Source: Olivibacter jilunii
GTDB taxonomy: Bacteria; Bacteroidota; Bacteroidia; Sphingobacteriales; Sphingobacteriaceae
Assembly: GCF_900607235.1 (NCBI RefSeq)
Contig: NZ_LR027849.1
Coordinates: forward strand, 124,001 to 188,000
Direction: 5' to 3'
DNA: 64,000 nt
The first letter of the stretch is position 1. Each line of letters starts with the position of its first letter. Below the pieces are notes generated by a model that was not told where the DNA came from, ran no database searches, and saw only the letters and a program-made list of their open reading frames with translations. Shown here piece by piece: positions 38,584 through 47,549 of the stretch. Both the position numbers and the translations under genes were made by a program.

Positions 38584-40836
38584 CTATGTCTTTAAATACT
38601 GATTTAAGTAGCTTGCAGTAACACTGGTTTTGTTTTTTAATAGCTGTTCTACGGTTCCTTCAAATACAATTTCACCGCCGTATTTTCCGGCCCCGGGCCC
38701 AATATCAATAATCCAATCTGCTCTGGCAATGATGTCGAGGTTATGTTCAATTACAATAAGCGTATTGTTTTGATCAACCAGCTGGTTCAGAAAAATCAAT
38801 AATTTTTCGGTGTCGCTAGGATGGAGGCCTGTGCTCGGCTCATCCAAAATAAGGATATTGCCGGAACCACTCAGCTCTTTTGTTAATTTCAGGCGTTGTC
38901 TTTCTCCACCTGAAAAAGTATCTAACCGTTGACCAAGCGTTAAGTATTCCAATCCCAACTGAATTAACAAGTTAAAAGCTTTTGAAAACAGGGGTTCAGG
39001 AAAAAGGGAAATTGCATCGGTGATGGTCAGCTTCATCACATCGGCAATGCTCAACTTGCGGTAAGTATATTGCAAAACTTCGGGGTCATATCCCGAACCG
39101 CCACATACCTCGCATGGTTGTTCGATGTCGTCTATAAATGCAAGATCAATCTTTTCTACTCCCAAGCCTTTGCAGTTTTTGCAGGCCCCTTCGCTGTTTC
39201 TGCTAAATAGTTTTTCTGATACCTGATTGGCGTCAGCAAAGAGCTTTCTAAGGGCATCAGATAAATGAAGGTAGGTTAATACATTGGATCGGACATTGCT
39301 TACGAAGGCCGATTGATCAATGATGGTGGCTTGGGGATAAAAATCCGGTAGTACACCATGAATTAAGGTGCTTTTTCCGGAGCCGGCTACACCGGCGACA
39401 ACGGTAAAGACACCTTCGGGAATGCGCACGGAAACGTTTTTTAAATTATTTTTGGTGGCATTTTTGATTTCCAGATATCCCTTAGCCTTGCGTGGATTTT
39501 TATTGAACGAAGGACGCTGTGCGAAATAGCGGCCCGTTTTTCCATCCGATTGCTTGAGACCTGCAAAGCCGCCCTGGTAGATGATTTCGCCGCCATTGCT
39601 GCCCGATCCCGGCCCCATGTCTACTACTTGATCGGCTATTTTAATGAGATCCGGATCGTGTTCTACGATCAGCACGGTATTTCCTTTGTCTTTTATCTGA
39701 TGGATGATCGAAGCGATATGTTGAACGTCCTTTGGATGCAAACCAATACTGGGTTCATCAAAAATATAAAGTAAATCGACCAAACTACTGCCAAGGTATT
39801 TCACCATTTTAATCCGCTGCGACTCGCCACCGGATAATGTGTCTGTTCGCCGGTCCAGCGTTAAGTATTGCAAACCAATATCGCAGATGTTTTGGAGCTT
39901 TTTGGTTATTTCCTGAAGAATGACGGCATAGGCTTCGGATTGTAGGTTATTAATGAAATGCAATAACTCATCGATAGCTAATGCGGTGCAATCTGCTATA
40001 TTTTTTCCGCCTATTTTACAAGAGAGTACCTTCTTATTTAATCGTTGTCCTTTACAGGAAGGGCAAGTTTGTATACTTATTATCTGCTTTAAGGCCTGTT
40101 TACGTGTATGATATTCCTTGGCATCTTTTCGTAAAAAAGCTTGTTCAATTCGCGGGATTACGCCCTCATACTTTACCGTCTTGCCCCAGTTTTTATCGGG
40201 GTGCGGAGGTTTATGCTCCGAAGCATAAAGTAACCTATTCCACTCGTCTTCGGTATAGTCCTTCAGTTTTTTATCGTTGTCAAAATAACCGGCATATACA
40301 TAGCGGGTCCAACGCCAGCCACCAGGCTGGAAGGTTGGAAATAAAATAGCGCCTTCGTTTAACGACTTCTCCTTATCGATGAGTGCGGATACGTTGACGG
40401 TCTGAACAAAGCCTAATCCCTCACATTGTGGGCACATGCCCTGGGGGTTATTAAAAGAAAAGACATTAGAATACCCTACAAAAGGCTGGCCCATCCGCGA
40501 AAACAGAAGCCGTAAAGGAGCATATACATCGGTTGCTGTGCCGACCGTAGAACGTGCATTGCCCCCTAATCTTTTTTGATTGATAATGACCGGAACATTG
40601 AGATTTTCAATCCGATCTACATCGGCAACGCCATAGTGCTGTAAGCGATTTCGGATAAAACTACTCTGCGTTTCATTGATCTGCCGTTGTGCCTCTGCAC
40701 CAATGGTTTCAAACACCAAGGATGATTTGCCGGAGCCTGAGACACCCGTAAAAACGGTGATACTTTTTTTTGGAATCTCGAGTGAAATATTTTTAAGGTT
40801 ATTTTGCCGTGCATGGATGATTTTGATAGAAGACAT
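38584..40836 (-). CDS. UvrA-like ABC protein (short UvrA paralogue)
   Basis: A 750-residue protein with two ABC ATPase modules of UvrA type. First Walker A GVSGSGKSS (residues 31-39), zinc-finger CPSCKGQRL, signature LSGGESQRI; second Walker A GVAGSGKST, CKNCKGLGV and CEVCGGSGYDP, signature FSGGERQRL. Canonical UvrA is about 940 residues; this one lacks the UvrB-binding region, like the short class II UvrA proteins linked to drug tolerance. It is divergent from a MarR gene and shares its palindromic operators, so it may be an inducible defence against DNA-binding toxins; inferred. Confidence 0.88.
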   Translation of the reverse strand: MSSIKIIHARQNNLKNISLEIPKKSITVFTGVSGSGKSSLVFETIGAEAQRQINETQSSFIRNRLQHYGVADVDRIENLNVPVIINQKRLGGNARSTVGTATDVYAPLRLLFSRMGQPFVGYSNVFSFNNPQGMCPQCEGLGFVQTVNVSALIDKEKSLNEGAILFPTFQPGGWRWTRYVYAGYFDNDKKLKDYTEDEWNRLLYASEHKPPHPDKNWGKTVKYEGVIPRIEQAFLRKDAKEYHTRKQALKQIISIQTCPSCKGQRLNKKVLSCKIGGKNIADCTALAIDELLHFINNLQSEAYAVILQEITKKLQNICDIGLQYLTLDRRTDTLSGGESQRIKMVKYLGSSLVDLLYIFDEPSIGLHPKDVQHIASIIHQIKDKGNTVLIVEHDPDLIKIADQVVDMGPGSGSNGGEIIYQGGFAGLKQSDGKTGRYFAQRPSFNKNPRKAKGYLEIKNATKNNLKNVSVRIPEGVFTVVAGVAGSGKSTLIHGVLPDFYPQATIIDQSAFVSNVRSNVLTYLHLSDALRKLFADANQVSEKLFSRNSEGACKNCKGLGVEKIDLAFIDDIEQPCEVCGGSGYDPEVLQYTYRKLSIADVMKLTITDAISLFPEPLFSKAFNLLIQLGLEYLTLGQRLDTFSGGERQRLKLTKELSGSGNILILDEPSTGLHPSDTEKLLIFLNQLVDQNNTLIVIEHNLDIIARADWIIDIGPGAGKYGGEIVFEGTVEQLLKNKTSVTASYLNQYLKT

Positions 40837-40844
40837 GTTTTTTT

Positions 40845-40875
40845 ATTAACTTTGTTAATAGTTAACTAAGTTAAC
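40845..40875. promoter_or_regulatory. Two tandem MarR-type palindromes
   Basis: ATTAAC-TTT-GTTAAT (40845-40859) and GTTAAC-TAA-GTTAAC (40861-40875), 16 bp apart, fill the gap between divergent uvrA-like and marR-like genes. TAACTTTG (40847-40854), a perfect -7 box for the MarR gene, lies inside the first palindrome; TTTTG (40821-40825) is a possible -33 element. Confidence 0.7.
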
Positions 40876-40888
40876 CTTTTTTTGTTTT

Positions 40889-41311
40889 ATGACAAACGCG
40901 CAGAAACGGTTTTTTGAAGTTTTTACGGATCTTCAGTGTTATATATTAGCTAATATGAACAAAGGTGATTTTAATGGAGTCACCGCAACGCACTATAACT
41001 TAGTGGAGTATATATACCGCAAAGGGAAGACAACGGGAAAGAAATTGACGATGGATTTCGGGATCAGTGCACCGGCCATATCCCGACAGGTTAAGTTTTT
41101 ACTGGAAAATGATTTGCTATCTCAGGAGCAAAGCGATGAAGATCGGCGGGTTTTTTATCTCAAAGCAACCGACAAAGGGAAGTTGTTAATAGATGCTTCA
41201 GAAAGCTTCCGTGAGCACGTTACCAAACAAGCAAGCGTTATATTGTCGAAAAAAGAGTTGGAAGATTTAGCGTATTTATTGAATAAAGTATTGACTAAAA
41301 TTAAATTGTGA
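40889..41311 (+). CDS. MarR-family regulator
   Basis: A 140-residue winged-helix protein: FTDLQCYILANMNKGDFNGVTATHYNLVEYIYRKGKTTGKKLTMDFGISAPAISRQVKFLLENDLLSQEQSDEDRRVFYLKATDKG has the recognition helix and the DxRR wing. It is divergent from the UvrA-like gene with paired palindromes between them, so both genes are likely repressed together. Ligand unknown. Confidence 0.93.
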   Translation: MTNAQKRFFEVFTDLQCYILANMNKGDFNGVTATHYNLVEYIYRKGKTTGKKLTMDFGISAPAISRQVKFLLENDLLSQEQSDEDRRVFYLKATDKGKLLIDASESFREHVTKQASVILSKKELEDLAYLLNKVLTKIKL

Positions 41312-41401
41312 ACACCGACAATATAATTGACTGTGCAAACAAAAATAAAGGCAATATTCCATATGTTGTTAAAAATCAATTTATGAAATGATGAAGCGTT
41401 T

Positions 41402-41920
41402 ATGAAGACGAAAATTATTGTTGCGATAGGTGGCATGCTGGTACTTGCTTCCTGCAAACCAACGGAAGCTATTGACCTAAGGAACACGATTAGCGCCAAT
41501 GACGAATACCTAAAAGATATCATACTAAGTGAGCGAAGCCCGGAAGAGGCGAAATTGAATTGCTTGGTAAACGACGATTTTAAGGGCGCCTTATCAGCGA
41601 TTGATAAACAGGAAGCGCAATTTGATTCCTTGATACAAAGAACTTCTGCTATTTCTGTTAGGAACGTGAAGGAAGGGGAGGCCTTAAAACGAGCGGCGGT
41701 TGATTATTATCAAGCGTTGAAGTTGCTACATATGGCCGATCGGGAAGAGGTTATGCAACAAGTAATAACGCATGGCGTGGATACCACAAAAATTAGGCTA
41801 GCGCAAGATAAAATCTTGGAATTGTTGGAGCGAAAAGGAAAGTTATTTCAGCAGGTATACGATAAAGATGAAAAAATGCGTAAGGCACTCGATCATTTTA
41901 ATAAAGAAAATGGCTTATAA
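41402..41920 (+). CDS. Hypothetical lipoprotein
   Basis: A 172-residue protein with lipobox LASC (residues about 15-18) and an almost wholly helical mature part with charged heptads (KQEAQFDSLIQRTSAI; LERKGKLFQQVYDKDEKMRKALDHF). I recognise no family; layout resembles small four-helix lipoproteins of Bacteroidota. A strong terminator follows directly. Confidence 0.75.
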   Translation: MKTKIIVAIGGMLVLASCKPTEAIDLRNTISANDEYLKDIILSERSPEEAKLNCLVNDDFKGALSAIDKQEAQFDSLIQRTSAISVRNVKEGEALKRAAVDYYQALKLLHMADREEVMQQVITHGVDTTKIRLAQDKILELLERKGKLFQQVYDKDEKMRKALDHFNKENGL

Positions 41921-41962
41921 AGATACCCCTTGGCGCAGTAGGTCATGGGGTATCTTATTTTA
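41920..41962 (+). terminator. Intrinsic terminator
   Basis: AAGATACCCC (41920-41929) and GGGGTATCTT (41947-41956) are perfect 10-bp arms with a 17-base loop, followed by ATTTT. Confidence 0.8.
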
Positions 41963-41999
41963 CAGCGTTTTACGCTAATAATCACTACATTAAAGCACA

Positions 42000-42524
42000 T
42001 TAATCATCCCAGTAGTCTTCTTCATAGTCATCGTAAAAGTCCTCGGGGTGCCTGCTTATCGGAACATCCTTCACAACCATTATATTGGCGCGGCCAAGGT
42101 CGACATTGATCATGAAGGAAGGTATTTCTGCTGAAAAACGCCAATTCCCGCCGTTTAAATAAACATAGCCACCGCGATAGGGATCATAAAAGGTATGATA
42201 ATCGCGAAAATATACATGGCGACTTGCGTCGTAGTGATGTGCCAATGCCCAGCTAGGTAGCCCATGCTTGCGGCGTTCTTTTAAGTATTCTTTACGACGT
42301 TTAGCCGACTCACGATAGTACTCTTTTTCTCTCTTTCTTTCTTCACGCGCATATTCTGCCCGCTTTTTGTCGCGCTCACGATAATATTCATATCTTTTTT
42401 TATCTGCTTCTTTACGTCGCTCCCAATACTTATCGTCCTTTTCGTGACGTTGCGCATGTACTTGGCTTTGTCCCACAATTACCACCGTGAAGGCGGCAAC
42501 TGCTAATAATATTGCTCTTTTCAT
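42000..42524 (-). CDS. Secreted, highly charged hypothetical protein
   Basis: A 174-residue protein. Signal peptide LLAVAAFTVVIVGQSQVHAQ (cleavage near residue 25). Residues 26-88 are a single Lys/Arg/Glu/Tyr-rich helix with repeating RRKEADKKRYEYYRERDKKRAEY-type units, likely a charged alpha-helix or coiled coil. The C-terminal half is beta-rich and ends in an acidic tail (EDFYDDYEEDYWDD). Similar proteins occur in Bacteroidota without known function; the periplasm or surface is likely. Confidence 0.75.
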   Translation of the reverse strand: MKRAILLAVAAFTVVIVGQSQVHAQRHEKDDKYWERRKEADKKRYEYYRERDKKRAEYAREERKREKEYYRESAKRRKEYLKERRKHGLPSWALAHHYDASRHVYFRDYHTFYDPYRGGYVYLNGGNWRFSAEIPSFMINVDLGRANIMVVKDVPISRHPEDFYDDYEEDYWDD

Positions 42525-42636
42525 GTTTGCTCAATTTAATGAAAGCGTCAAAGCGAAAAATCGTTCCAGCTTAATGGCGCTTTTAGTTTTGACTTTAGAA
42601 CATAGGAAAGGTTTATTGTGCCCGCGTACATTTCGC

Positions 42637-42698
42637 CCTTTTGGCTACGACGATGTTCCTTTTGGTTAAATTCGCTAGCTAATGATGCCTGATCTTTG
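42637..42698 (+). promoter_or_regulatory. AraC direct-repeat promoter of SDR operon
   Basis: CCTTTTGGCTACGA (42637-42650) and CCTTTTGGTTAAA (42658-42670) are 21 bp apart. GATCTTTG (42691-42698) is the -7 box with one mismatch, 46 bp from the C of the distal CTAC (42645), matching the promoters at 18232 and 59297. Confidence 0.65.
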
Positions 42699-42719
42699 CT
42701 GAAACGATACATCAGCAAA

Positions 42720-43508
42720 ATGAACGTGCAAAAGAATACGATCTTAATTACTGGCGGAACGGGAGGTTTCGGCTACACCTTTGCTTCTAAACTGATTGCA
42801 CTGGGTAACACGGTTATCATTACCGGGAGAAATGAACAGAAACTCCAAGACATAAAACGTAGACTTCCAGCTGTACACGTGATAAAGAGTGATGTGGCTC
42901 AAGTGGAGGACATTTGCGAGCTGTATGATCATATTGCAGTACAATTTCCAAATCTGAATATGCTTATTAACAATGCAGGAGAAATGCGTAAAATAAGTCT
43001 ACAGCAGGCGCAGGATCTGAACGACATTACCCGTGAGGTGGAAATCAACCTAATGGGGCCGATCCGGATGATACAAGCTTTTTTGCCTTTACTTAAAAAG
43101 CAACAAAAGGCACTTATTCTCAATGTAACTTCGGGTATTGCACTCTCGCCTTTTGCGATATCGCCCATATACAGCGCGAGTAAAGCTGGCTTACGTTCGT
43201 ATACACAAGCATTAAGGGTGCAGTTAAAAAATACAGATATCAAAGTAATGGAATTAGTGGCTCCCGGTTCCTCGACATCATTGAACGATAAGTTTATGCA
43301 GGAGGATGGTTTTAATGCGAAGATGCTGATGGCACCGGAGAAAATTGTGGACGCCGCTATCAAAGGAATACGGCAAAATAAAGAGGAAGTGTTCCCTGGT
43401 CTTGCTAAAGTGATGCGTATGGTAAGCCGACTCGCCCCGAAGTTAATGATTGCACAGGCGGGCAAAATGGGAGCTTCATTTATGTATGGAACTAATCGCA
43501 CGAAATAA
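42720..43508 (+). CDS. SDR-family oxidoreductase (DltE-like)
   Basis: A 262-residue SDR. TGGTGGFG at residues 11-18, NNAG at 84-87, Ser at about 138, YSASK (Tyr151/Lys155). Start ATG 42720 is chosen over an upstream TTG that would place the -7 box inside the gene. ATTGRNEQKLQ-like IITGRNEQKLQDIKRRLP is typical of DltE-like SDRs. Its TAA overlaps the ATG of the DUF2147 gene (TAATG), showing an operon that runs through to AraC paralogue 3. Confidence 0.9.
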   Translation: MNVQKNTILITGGTGGFGYTFASKLIALGNTVIITGRNEQKLQDIKRRLPAVHVIKSDVAQVEDICELYDHIAVQFPNLNMLINNAGEMRKISLQQAQDLNDITREVEINLMGPIRMIQAFLPLLKKQQKALILNVTSGIALSPFAISPIYSASKAGLRSYTQALRVQLKNTDIKVMELVAPGSSTSLNDKFMQEDGFNAKMLMAPEKIVDAAIKGIRQNKEEVFPGLAKVMRMVSRLAPKLMIAQAGKMGASFMYGTNRTK

Positions 43509-43954
43509 TGAGAAATTTACTTTTTACGACTGCCTTGATCTGGATGGCATTTGCGGCATCTGCTCAAAATTTACCTGCCGATAAAATAATAGGCGTTTGG
43601 TTTAGTGAAGATTCAGATGTAAAGCTTAAATTTGAGATATATAGATCGGAAGGTAAATACTTTGGGAAGCTGCTATGGGCTTCGACGATGTTTGAAGCGG
43701 ATGGAAAAACACCCAAAAAGGATTCGAAGAATCCGGATAAGAATTTGCGAAACAGATCTCGACAGAACATCGTCAATCTTCGTGATCTTCGCTACTATCA
43801 GGGTGAATATGAGGAGGGAACGTTATACAATCCGGACGATGGACGAACATATAACGTGAAAGCGAAATTAAAAAGTGCCAATGAATTGGAATTCCGGGGT
43901 TATGTAGGCATTTCGCTGCTGGGTAGAACGAGGCAATTTAAAAGAATTCAATAA
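43508..43954 (+). CDS. DUF2147 secreted protein
   Basis: A 148-residue protein. Signal peptide LLFTTALIWMAFAASAQ, then IIGVWFSEDSDVKLKFEIYRSEGKYFGKLLWAS ... DLRYYQGEYEEGTLYNPDDGRTYNVKAKLKSANELEFRGYVGISLLGRTRQFKRI, the full DUF2147 lipocalin-like domain. Its start codon overlaps the SDR stop. Role unknown; periplasmic ligand binding is a guess. Confidence 0.9.
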   Translation: MRNLLFTTALIWMAFAASAQNLPADKIIGVWFSEDSDVKLKFEIYRSEGKYFGKLLWASTMFEADGKTPKKDSKNPDKNLRNRSRQNIVNLRDLRYYQGEYEEGTLYNPDDGRTYNVKAKLKSANELEFRGYVGISLLGRTRQFKRIQ

Positions 43955-43970
43955 GCTAAATGATTTGATC

Positions 43971-44324
43971 ATGATAAAGCATATTATATCACTCATCCTA
44001 CTATTAATCTCTGTCTTCCTGTCTTTTAAACATGGATGGGATTCATTACATGTCAAAGATCATCCGGAATCTGCCAAGATGATGGCTGAGTTGGGTATCA
44101 AAGAGTCTTATGTCCCGATCATGGGAATCGTGATGATCCTTATAGGGCTTTTGCTGTTGTTTCCGAGAACTTTCTTTCTCGGGAATGTGCTGAACACGGT
44201 GTCCATTCTTTTAATTATGGCCTTGGCGTTAAACGCAGGAAACACAAAAATGGCTTTGATCGAAATACCGTTTTTAATCATGCCCTTAATATTGATTTGG
44301 CTGAAGTATCCATTTGAAAGCTAA
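43971..44324 (+). CDS. Small membrane protein, DoxX-like in layout
   Basis: A 117-residue protein with about four helices (HIISLILLLISVFLSF; YVPIMGIVMILIGLLLLFP; LNTVSILLIMALALNAG; IPFLIMPLILIWLKY). Start ATG 43971, 16 bp after the DUF2147 gene. Layout resembles DoxX-like proteins but no decisive motif is seen. Third gene of the SDR-AraC operon. Confidence 0.75.
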   Translation: MIKHIISLILLLISVFLSFKHGWDSLHVKDHPESAKMMAELGIKESYVPIMGIVMILIGLLLLFPRTFFLGNVLNTVSILLIMALALNAGNTKMALIEIPFLIMPLILIWLKYPFES

Positions 44325-44332
44325 ACTCTGTT

Positions 44333-45241
44333 ATGTCAAGTTCAAAACCTGTCAGAATAAAATCAATTACGGAGGGGCATCGCTTATCCGGACTACCCAA
44401 ACCTCATCACCCGCTTATTAGTATCGTTGATTGTGCGGACTTAAAGGGAAATTCGTCTGTAACGGCGGCGGTTTTTGATTTTTATATGATATCGCTGAAA
44501 AGAGGTTGTGATAAGTTGATTTATGGGCAGCAGCGATATGATTTTGATGAGGGGGTGATGGCTTTTATTGCGCCTGGGCAAATTTTGCGCGGAGAAGAGG
44601 GGAGCACACCACCGAACTTAGAAGGTTGGATGTTATTTATTGATCCTGCTTTTTTTTGGGGCACTTCGCTGGCAAAAAAAATCAAACAATATGAATATTT
44701 TGGTTATGCCGCTAACGAGGCTTTGTTTCTTTCGGATAAGGAAGAGGCCCTTATTAACAGTATTATTGACCATATTAAGCAGGAATACCATACAAATATT
44801 GATAAATTTAGCCAGGATGTGATTATCGCTCAATTGGAATTGTTGTTTGCTTATGTGCAACGCTTTTACGAGCGGCAATTTATTACCCGAAAAATTACCA
44901 ATCATAAAATCCTGGAACGTCTGGAAGATGTGTTAGCATCTTCTTTCAATAAGGAAGATTTACTTTCTAAAGGTCTGCCGACCGTCGGTTACATCGCAAG
45001 CGAACTTCATATTTCGACGAAATATTTAAGCAGTTTGCTGAAACAGCTGACGGGGCAGACCACCCAACAGCATATTCACGAAAAACTGATTGAAAAAGCG
45101 AAAGAGCAGCTTTCTACTTCCGATTTGTCCGTCAGTGAAATCGCCTATGCACTAGGTTTTGAACATGCTCAGTCGTTCAGCAAACTATTCAAAGCCAAGA
45201 CCAAACAAAGCCCCCTGGAGTTTCGACAGTCTTTCAGCTGA
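44333..45241 (+). CDS. AraC-family regulator (SDR-linked paralogue 3)
   Basis: A 302-residue AraC protein of the four-member subfamily. RIKSITEGHRLSGLPKPHHPLISIVDCADL, RYDFDEGVMAFIAPGQ, and helices IASELHISTKYLSSLLKQLTGQT and SVSEIAYALGFEHAQSFSKLFKAKT. It begins 8 bp after the membrane protein gene and is last in the operon starting at 42720, so it probably senses the operon's substrate and activates its own operon. Confidence 0.92.
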   Translation: MSSSKPVRIKSITEGHRLSGLPKPHHPLISIVDCADLKGNSSVTAAVFDFYMISLKRGCDKLIYGQQRYDFDEGVMAFIAPGQILRGEEGSTPPNLEGWMLFIDPAFFWGTSLAKKIKQYEYFGYAANEALFLSDKEEALINSIIDHIKQEYHTNIDKFSQDVIIAQLELLFAYVQRFYERQFITRKITNHKILERLEDVLASSFNKEDLLSKGLPTVGYIASELHISTKYLSSLLKQLTGQTTQQHIHEKLIEKAKEQLSTSDLSVSEIAYALGFEHAQSFSKLFKAKTKQSPLEFRQSFS

Positions 45242-45251
45242 TGATTATACG

Positions 45252-45662
45252 TTAAAGACGCCGCTCCTGTTCCGTAATAGGACAATCGTTAATGCTAGCG
45301 TAGCGTTTCCGCATCAACCCATTTTCATCGAATTCCCACATTTCATTTCCGTAACTTCGATACCATTGTCCTTCGGCCTGATGCCATTCATATTCAAAAC
45401 GGACGGCAATGCGGTTCTCTTGAAAGCTCCAGAGCTCTTTCTTAAGCTTATAATCTAATTCCCGCGCCCACTTTCGGGCAAGAAAAGCTTTCACCTCTTC
45501 GCGTCCATTGATGAACTCCGAACGGTTGCGCCATTCGGTATCGATGGTATAGGCAAGGCACACCTTTTCGGGATCGCGACTGTTCCACGCGTCTTCTGCT
45601 AATTGTACCTTTTGAAGTGCTGTTTCGTAGGTGAATGGCGGTAAAGGATGTTTCTGTTCCAT
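45252..45662 (-). CDS. DUF1348 NTF2-fold protein
   Basis: A 136-residue protein: [117 protein letters not shown] is the full DUF1348 (nuclear transport factor 2 family) pattern. Cytoplasmic; function unknown. It follows the hydrolase gene by 30 bp in the same direction. Confidence 0.93.
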   Translation of the reverse strand: MEQKHPLPPFTYETALQKVQLAEDAWNSRDPEKVCLAYTIDTEWRNRSEFINGREEVKAFLARKWARELDYKLKKELWSFQENRIAVRFEYEWHQAEGQWYRSYGNEMWEFDENGLMRKRYASINDCPITEQERRL

Positions 45663-45692
45663 ATATTATCAATTTAAAAACTATGTATTAGG

Positions 45693-46562
45693 CTATTGGG
45701 GCAGGCTGTCTAAAAAGGCCAGTATATCTGCGCCGATCTCGTTCACATGGGTTTCGAGCGCAAAGTGGCCGGTGTCATAAAATTTTACGCTTGCATCGGG
45801 AATGTCTCTTTTATAAGCCTCTGCGCCGGGTGGCAAAAAGAAAGGATCCTTGTTGCCCCAAACAGCTAAAAGCTTGGGTTGATAGGTTCTGAAGTATTCC
45901 TGAAAGCTTGGATATAAAGCAACGTTATTTTTGTAATCTCTTAACAGATCGAGCTGGATTTCATCTGATTCGGGGCGATCAAGAAAATACTGATCCAGGG
46001 TGTACGATTCAGGGGCTATTAAGCTTGGATCGGATACACCGCTAAAATACTGAAACTTGGTTCCTTCTAATGTAACGAAGCCTCGGAGTGCATCTCTGTT
46101 TTCCAGCGTATCTTCTTTCCAGTACTTTTGAATAGGTCCCCAATCGGAGCCTAAACCTTCTTCATACGCATTGCCATTTTGAGAGATGATACCGGTGATT
46201 TTTTCAGGATTGGCGAGTGCCAGACGATAACCCGTAGGCGCGCCGTAATCGAATACATAGATGGCAAATCTTTTAAGGTTTAATTTGTCAATAAAAGCCT
46301 GCATGGTTTTCGCCAGATTATCAAATGTATACGTAAATACCGTTCTGCTAGGTGCATCGGAGTAGCCAAAGCCGGGAAGATCAGGCGCGATTAGGTGATA
46401 ACGATCAGCTAAAATCGGGATCAAACTCCGGAACATGTGTGATGAAGTTGGATAACCGTGTAGCAATAAAAGCGTTGGCGCTTCTGTCGGGCCGGCTTCA
46501 CGGTAAAAAATATTGATGCCGTTAGCGCTCAGGGTATGGTAATGAATCGAATTTGTTTTCAT
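45693..46562 (-). CDS. Alpha/beta hydrolase (epoxide hydrolase / haloalkane dehalogenase-like)
   Basis: A 289-residue hydrolase. LLLLHGYPTSSHMFRSLIPILADRYHLIAPDLPGFGYSD is the HG oxyanion and lid start. The nucleophile elbow YVFDYGAPTG has Asp (about residue 107) as in epoxide hydrolases and dehalogenases, rather than Ser. The catalytic His is in YDTGHFALETH near the C-terminus. Cytoplasmic. Divergent from a LysR gene, with an operator-like palindrome between. Operon with the DUF1348 gene. Confidence 0.9.
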   Translation of the reverse strand: MKTNSIHYHTLSANGINIFYREAGPTEAPTLLLLHGYPTSSHMFRSLIPILADRYHLIAPDLPGFGYSDAPSRTVFTYTFDNLAKTMQAFIDKLNLKRFAIYVFDYGAPTGYRLALANPEKITGIISQNGNAYEEGLGSDWGPIQKYWKEDTLENRDALRGFVTLEGTKFQYFSGVSDPSLIAPESYTLDQYFLDRPESDEIQLDLLRDYKNNVALYPSFQEYFRTYQPKLLAVWGNKDPFFLPPGAEAYKRDIPDASVKFYDTGHFALETHVNEIGADILAFLDSLPQ

Positions 46563-46615
46563 GTTCTATTGTTTTGCTTATCCAAAATTATTTCAGATAT
46601 TTGATTATTAAAAAC

Positions 46616-46638
46616 GATTTATTATGATGTAATAAATC
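46616..46638. promoter_or_regulatory. LysR-type palindromic operator
   Basis: GATTTATTA (46616-46624) and TAATAAATC (46630-46638) are perfect 9-bp arms around TGATG, in the 90-bp gap between divergent hydrolase and LysR genes. It contains a T-N11-A core. Confidence 0.65.
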
Positions 46639-46652
46639 ATTATTTATGATTT

Positions 46653-47549
46653 ATGAATACAAATGACCTAAGGATATTTGAGGCCGTGGCATTGCATAGT
46701 AGCTTTACACGGGCCGCAGAAGCGATGTTTACCGTGCAGTCGAACGTAACGGCGCGTATTCGCAGCTTGGAAGAGGAGTTTGGTACATCGCTTTTTGAAC
46801 GAAATGCAAAAAAGGTGGCATTGACACCGGCAGGTGAAGTGCTGATGCAATATGCTAAAGAGATTACTCACCTGCTGGATGAAGCGAAAAGAGAGGTCAA
46901 AAATATTGATGTCTTGACGGGATCATTGAAAATCGGATGCATTGAAACCACCATGGCGCTTCGTGTTCCGACGATTCTGCATGATTTTGGTGCGGCCTAC
47001 CCACATGTAGAGTTGGAATTCAAATCAGCCATGCGACCGGAATTGGTGCAGGATGTACTTGACTATAAGCTAGACGCGGCTTTTGTTTCGGGTCCTATTA
47101 GCATCTCCGGTCTAACGCAGGAAATCATTCACGAAGAGCAATTGGTTATCTTGGCGCATAGGAAGGCCGCCTCCTTATCATCGGAATTAAGCCGGCATGC
47201 AATCCCTAAGATTGTTGTATTTGATCAAGGCTGCGTATTCCGGGAAAGATTGGAATCGCTATTAAGCGCAAAAGGCATCGTACAGTATAGGCCTATTGTA
47301 GTGAATTCCATTGAGGGCATTATAAATTTTGTAGAGGCGGGTTTGGGCATTAGCATCTTGCCCGAGCAGATTGTCAGTTCCTATTATGCAGCGAGAGAGA
47401 TCAAGACTTTCCCGCTGAGCAAGTCGCTCGGAACGATGACAACAGTCCTGATCTCGCGTAGCAACCGCCGTTCATCCAAGCTGATGCAAGTGTTTATTGA
47501 TATGTATAAAAATCAATCGAAGCATTCGAACGTGGAGCAATCAATATGA
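46653..47549 (+). CDS. LysR-family regulator
   Basis: A 298-residue LysR protein. N-terminal helix-turn-helix NDLRIFEAVALHSSFTRAAEAMFTVQSNVTARIRSLEEEFGTSLFERNAKKVALTPAGEVL (residues 3-62), then a periplasmic-binding-like effector domain (GSLKIGCIETTMALRVPTILHDF...GLGISILPEQIV). It probably controls the divergent hydrolase/DUF1348 pair. Its 3' end overlaps the small minus-strand gene at 47541 by 9 bp. Confidence 0.93.
   Translation: MNTNDLRIFEAVALHSSFTRAAEAMFTVQSNVTARIRSLEEEFGTSLFERNAKKVALTPAGEVLMQYAKEITHLLDEAKREVKNIDVLTGSLKIGCIETTMALRVPTILHDFGAAYPHVELEFKSAMRPELVQDVLDYKLDAAFVSGPISISGLTQEIIHEEQLVILAHRKAASLSSELSRHAIPKIVVFDQGCVFRERLESLLSAKGIVQYRPIVVNSIEGIINFVEAGLGISILPEQIVSSYYAAREIKTFPLSKSLGTMTTVLISRSNRRSSKLMQVFIDMYKNQSKHSNVEQSI

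Noticed and set aside
41155-41523. 122-residue minus-strand frame between MarR and lipoprotein genes
   Set aside because: Overlaps the 3' end of MarR and the lipoprotein signal peptide region, both well supported.
42487-42669. 60-residue plus-strand frame before the SDR operon
   Set aside because: It spans the AraC repeats and the divergent promoter region, and ends upstream of the real start; no protein features.
42929-43501. 190-residue minus-strand frame opposite the SDR at 42720
   Set aside because: Antisense shadow; the plus strand encodes an intact SDR.
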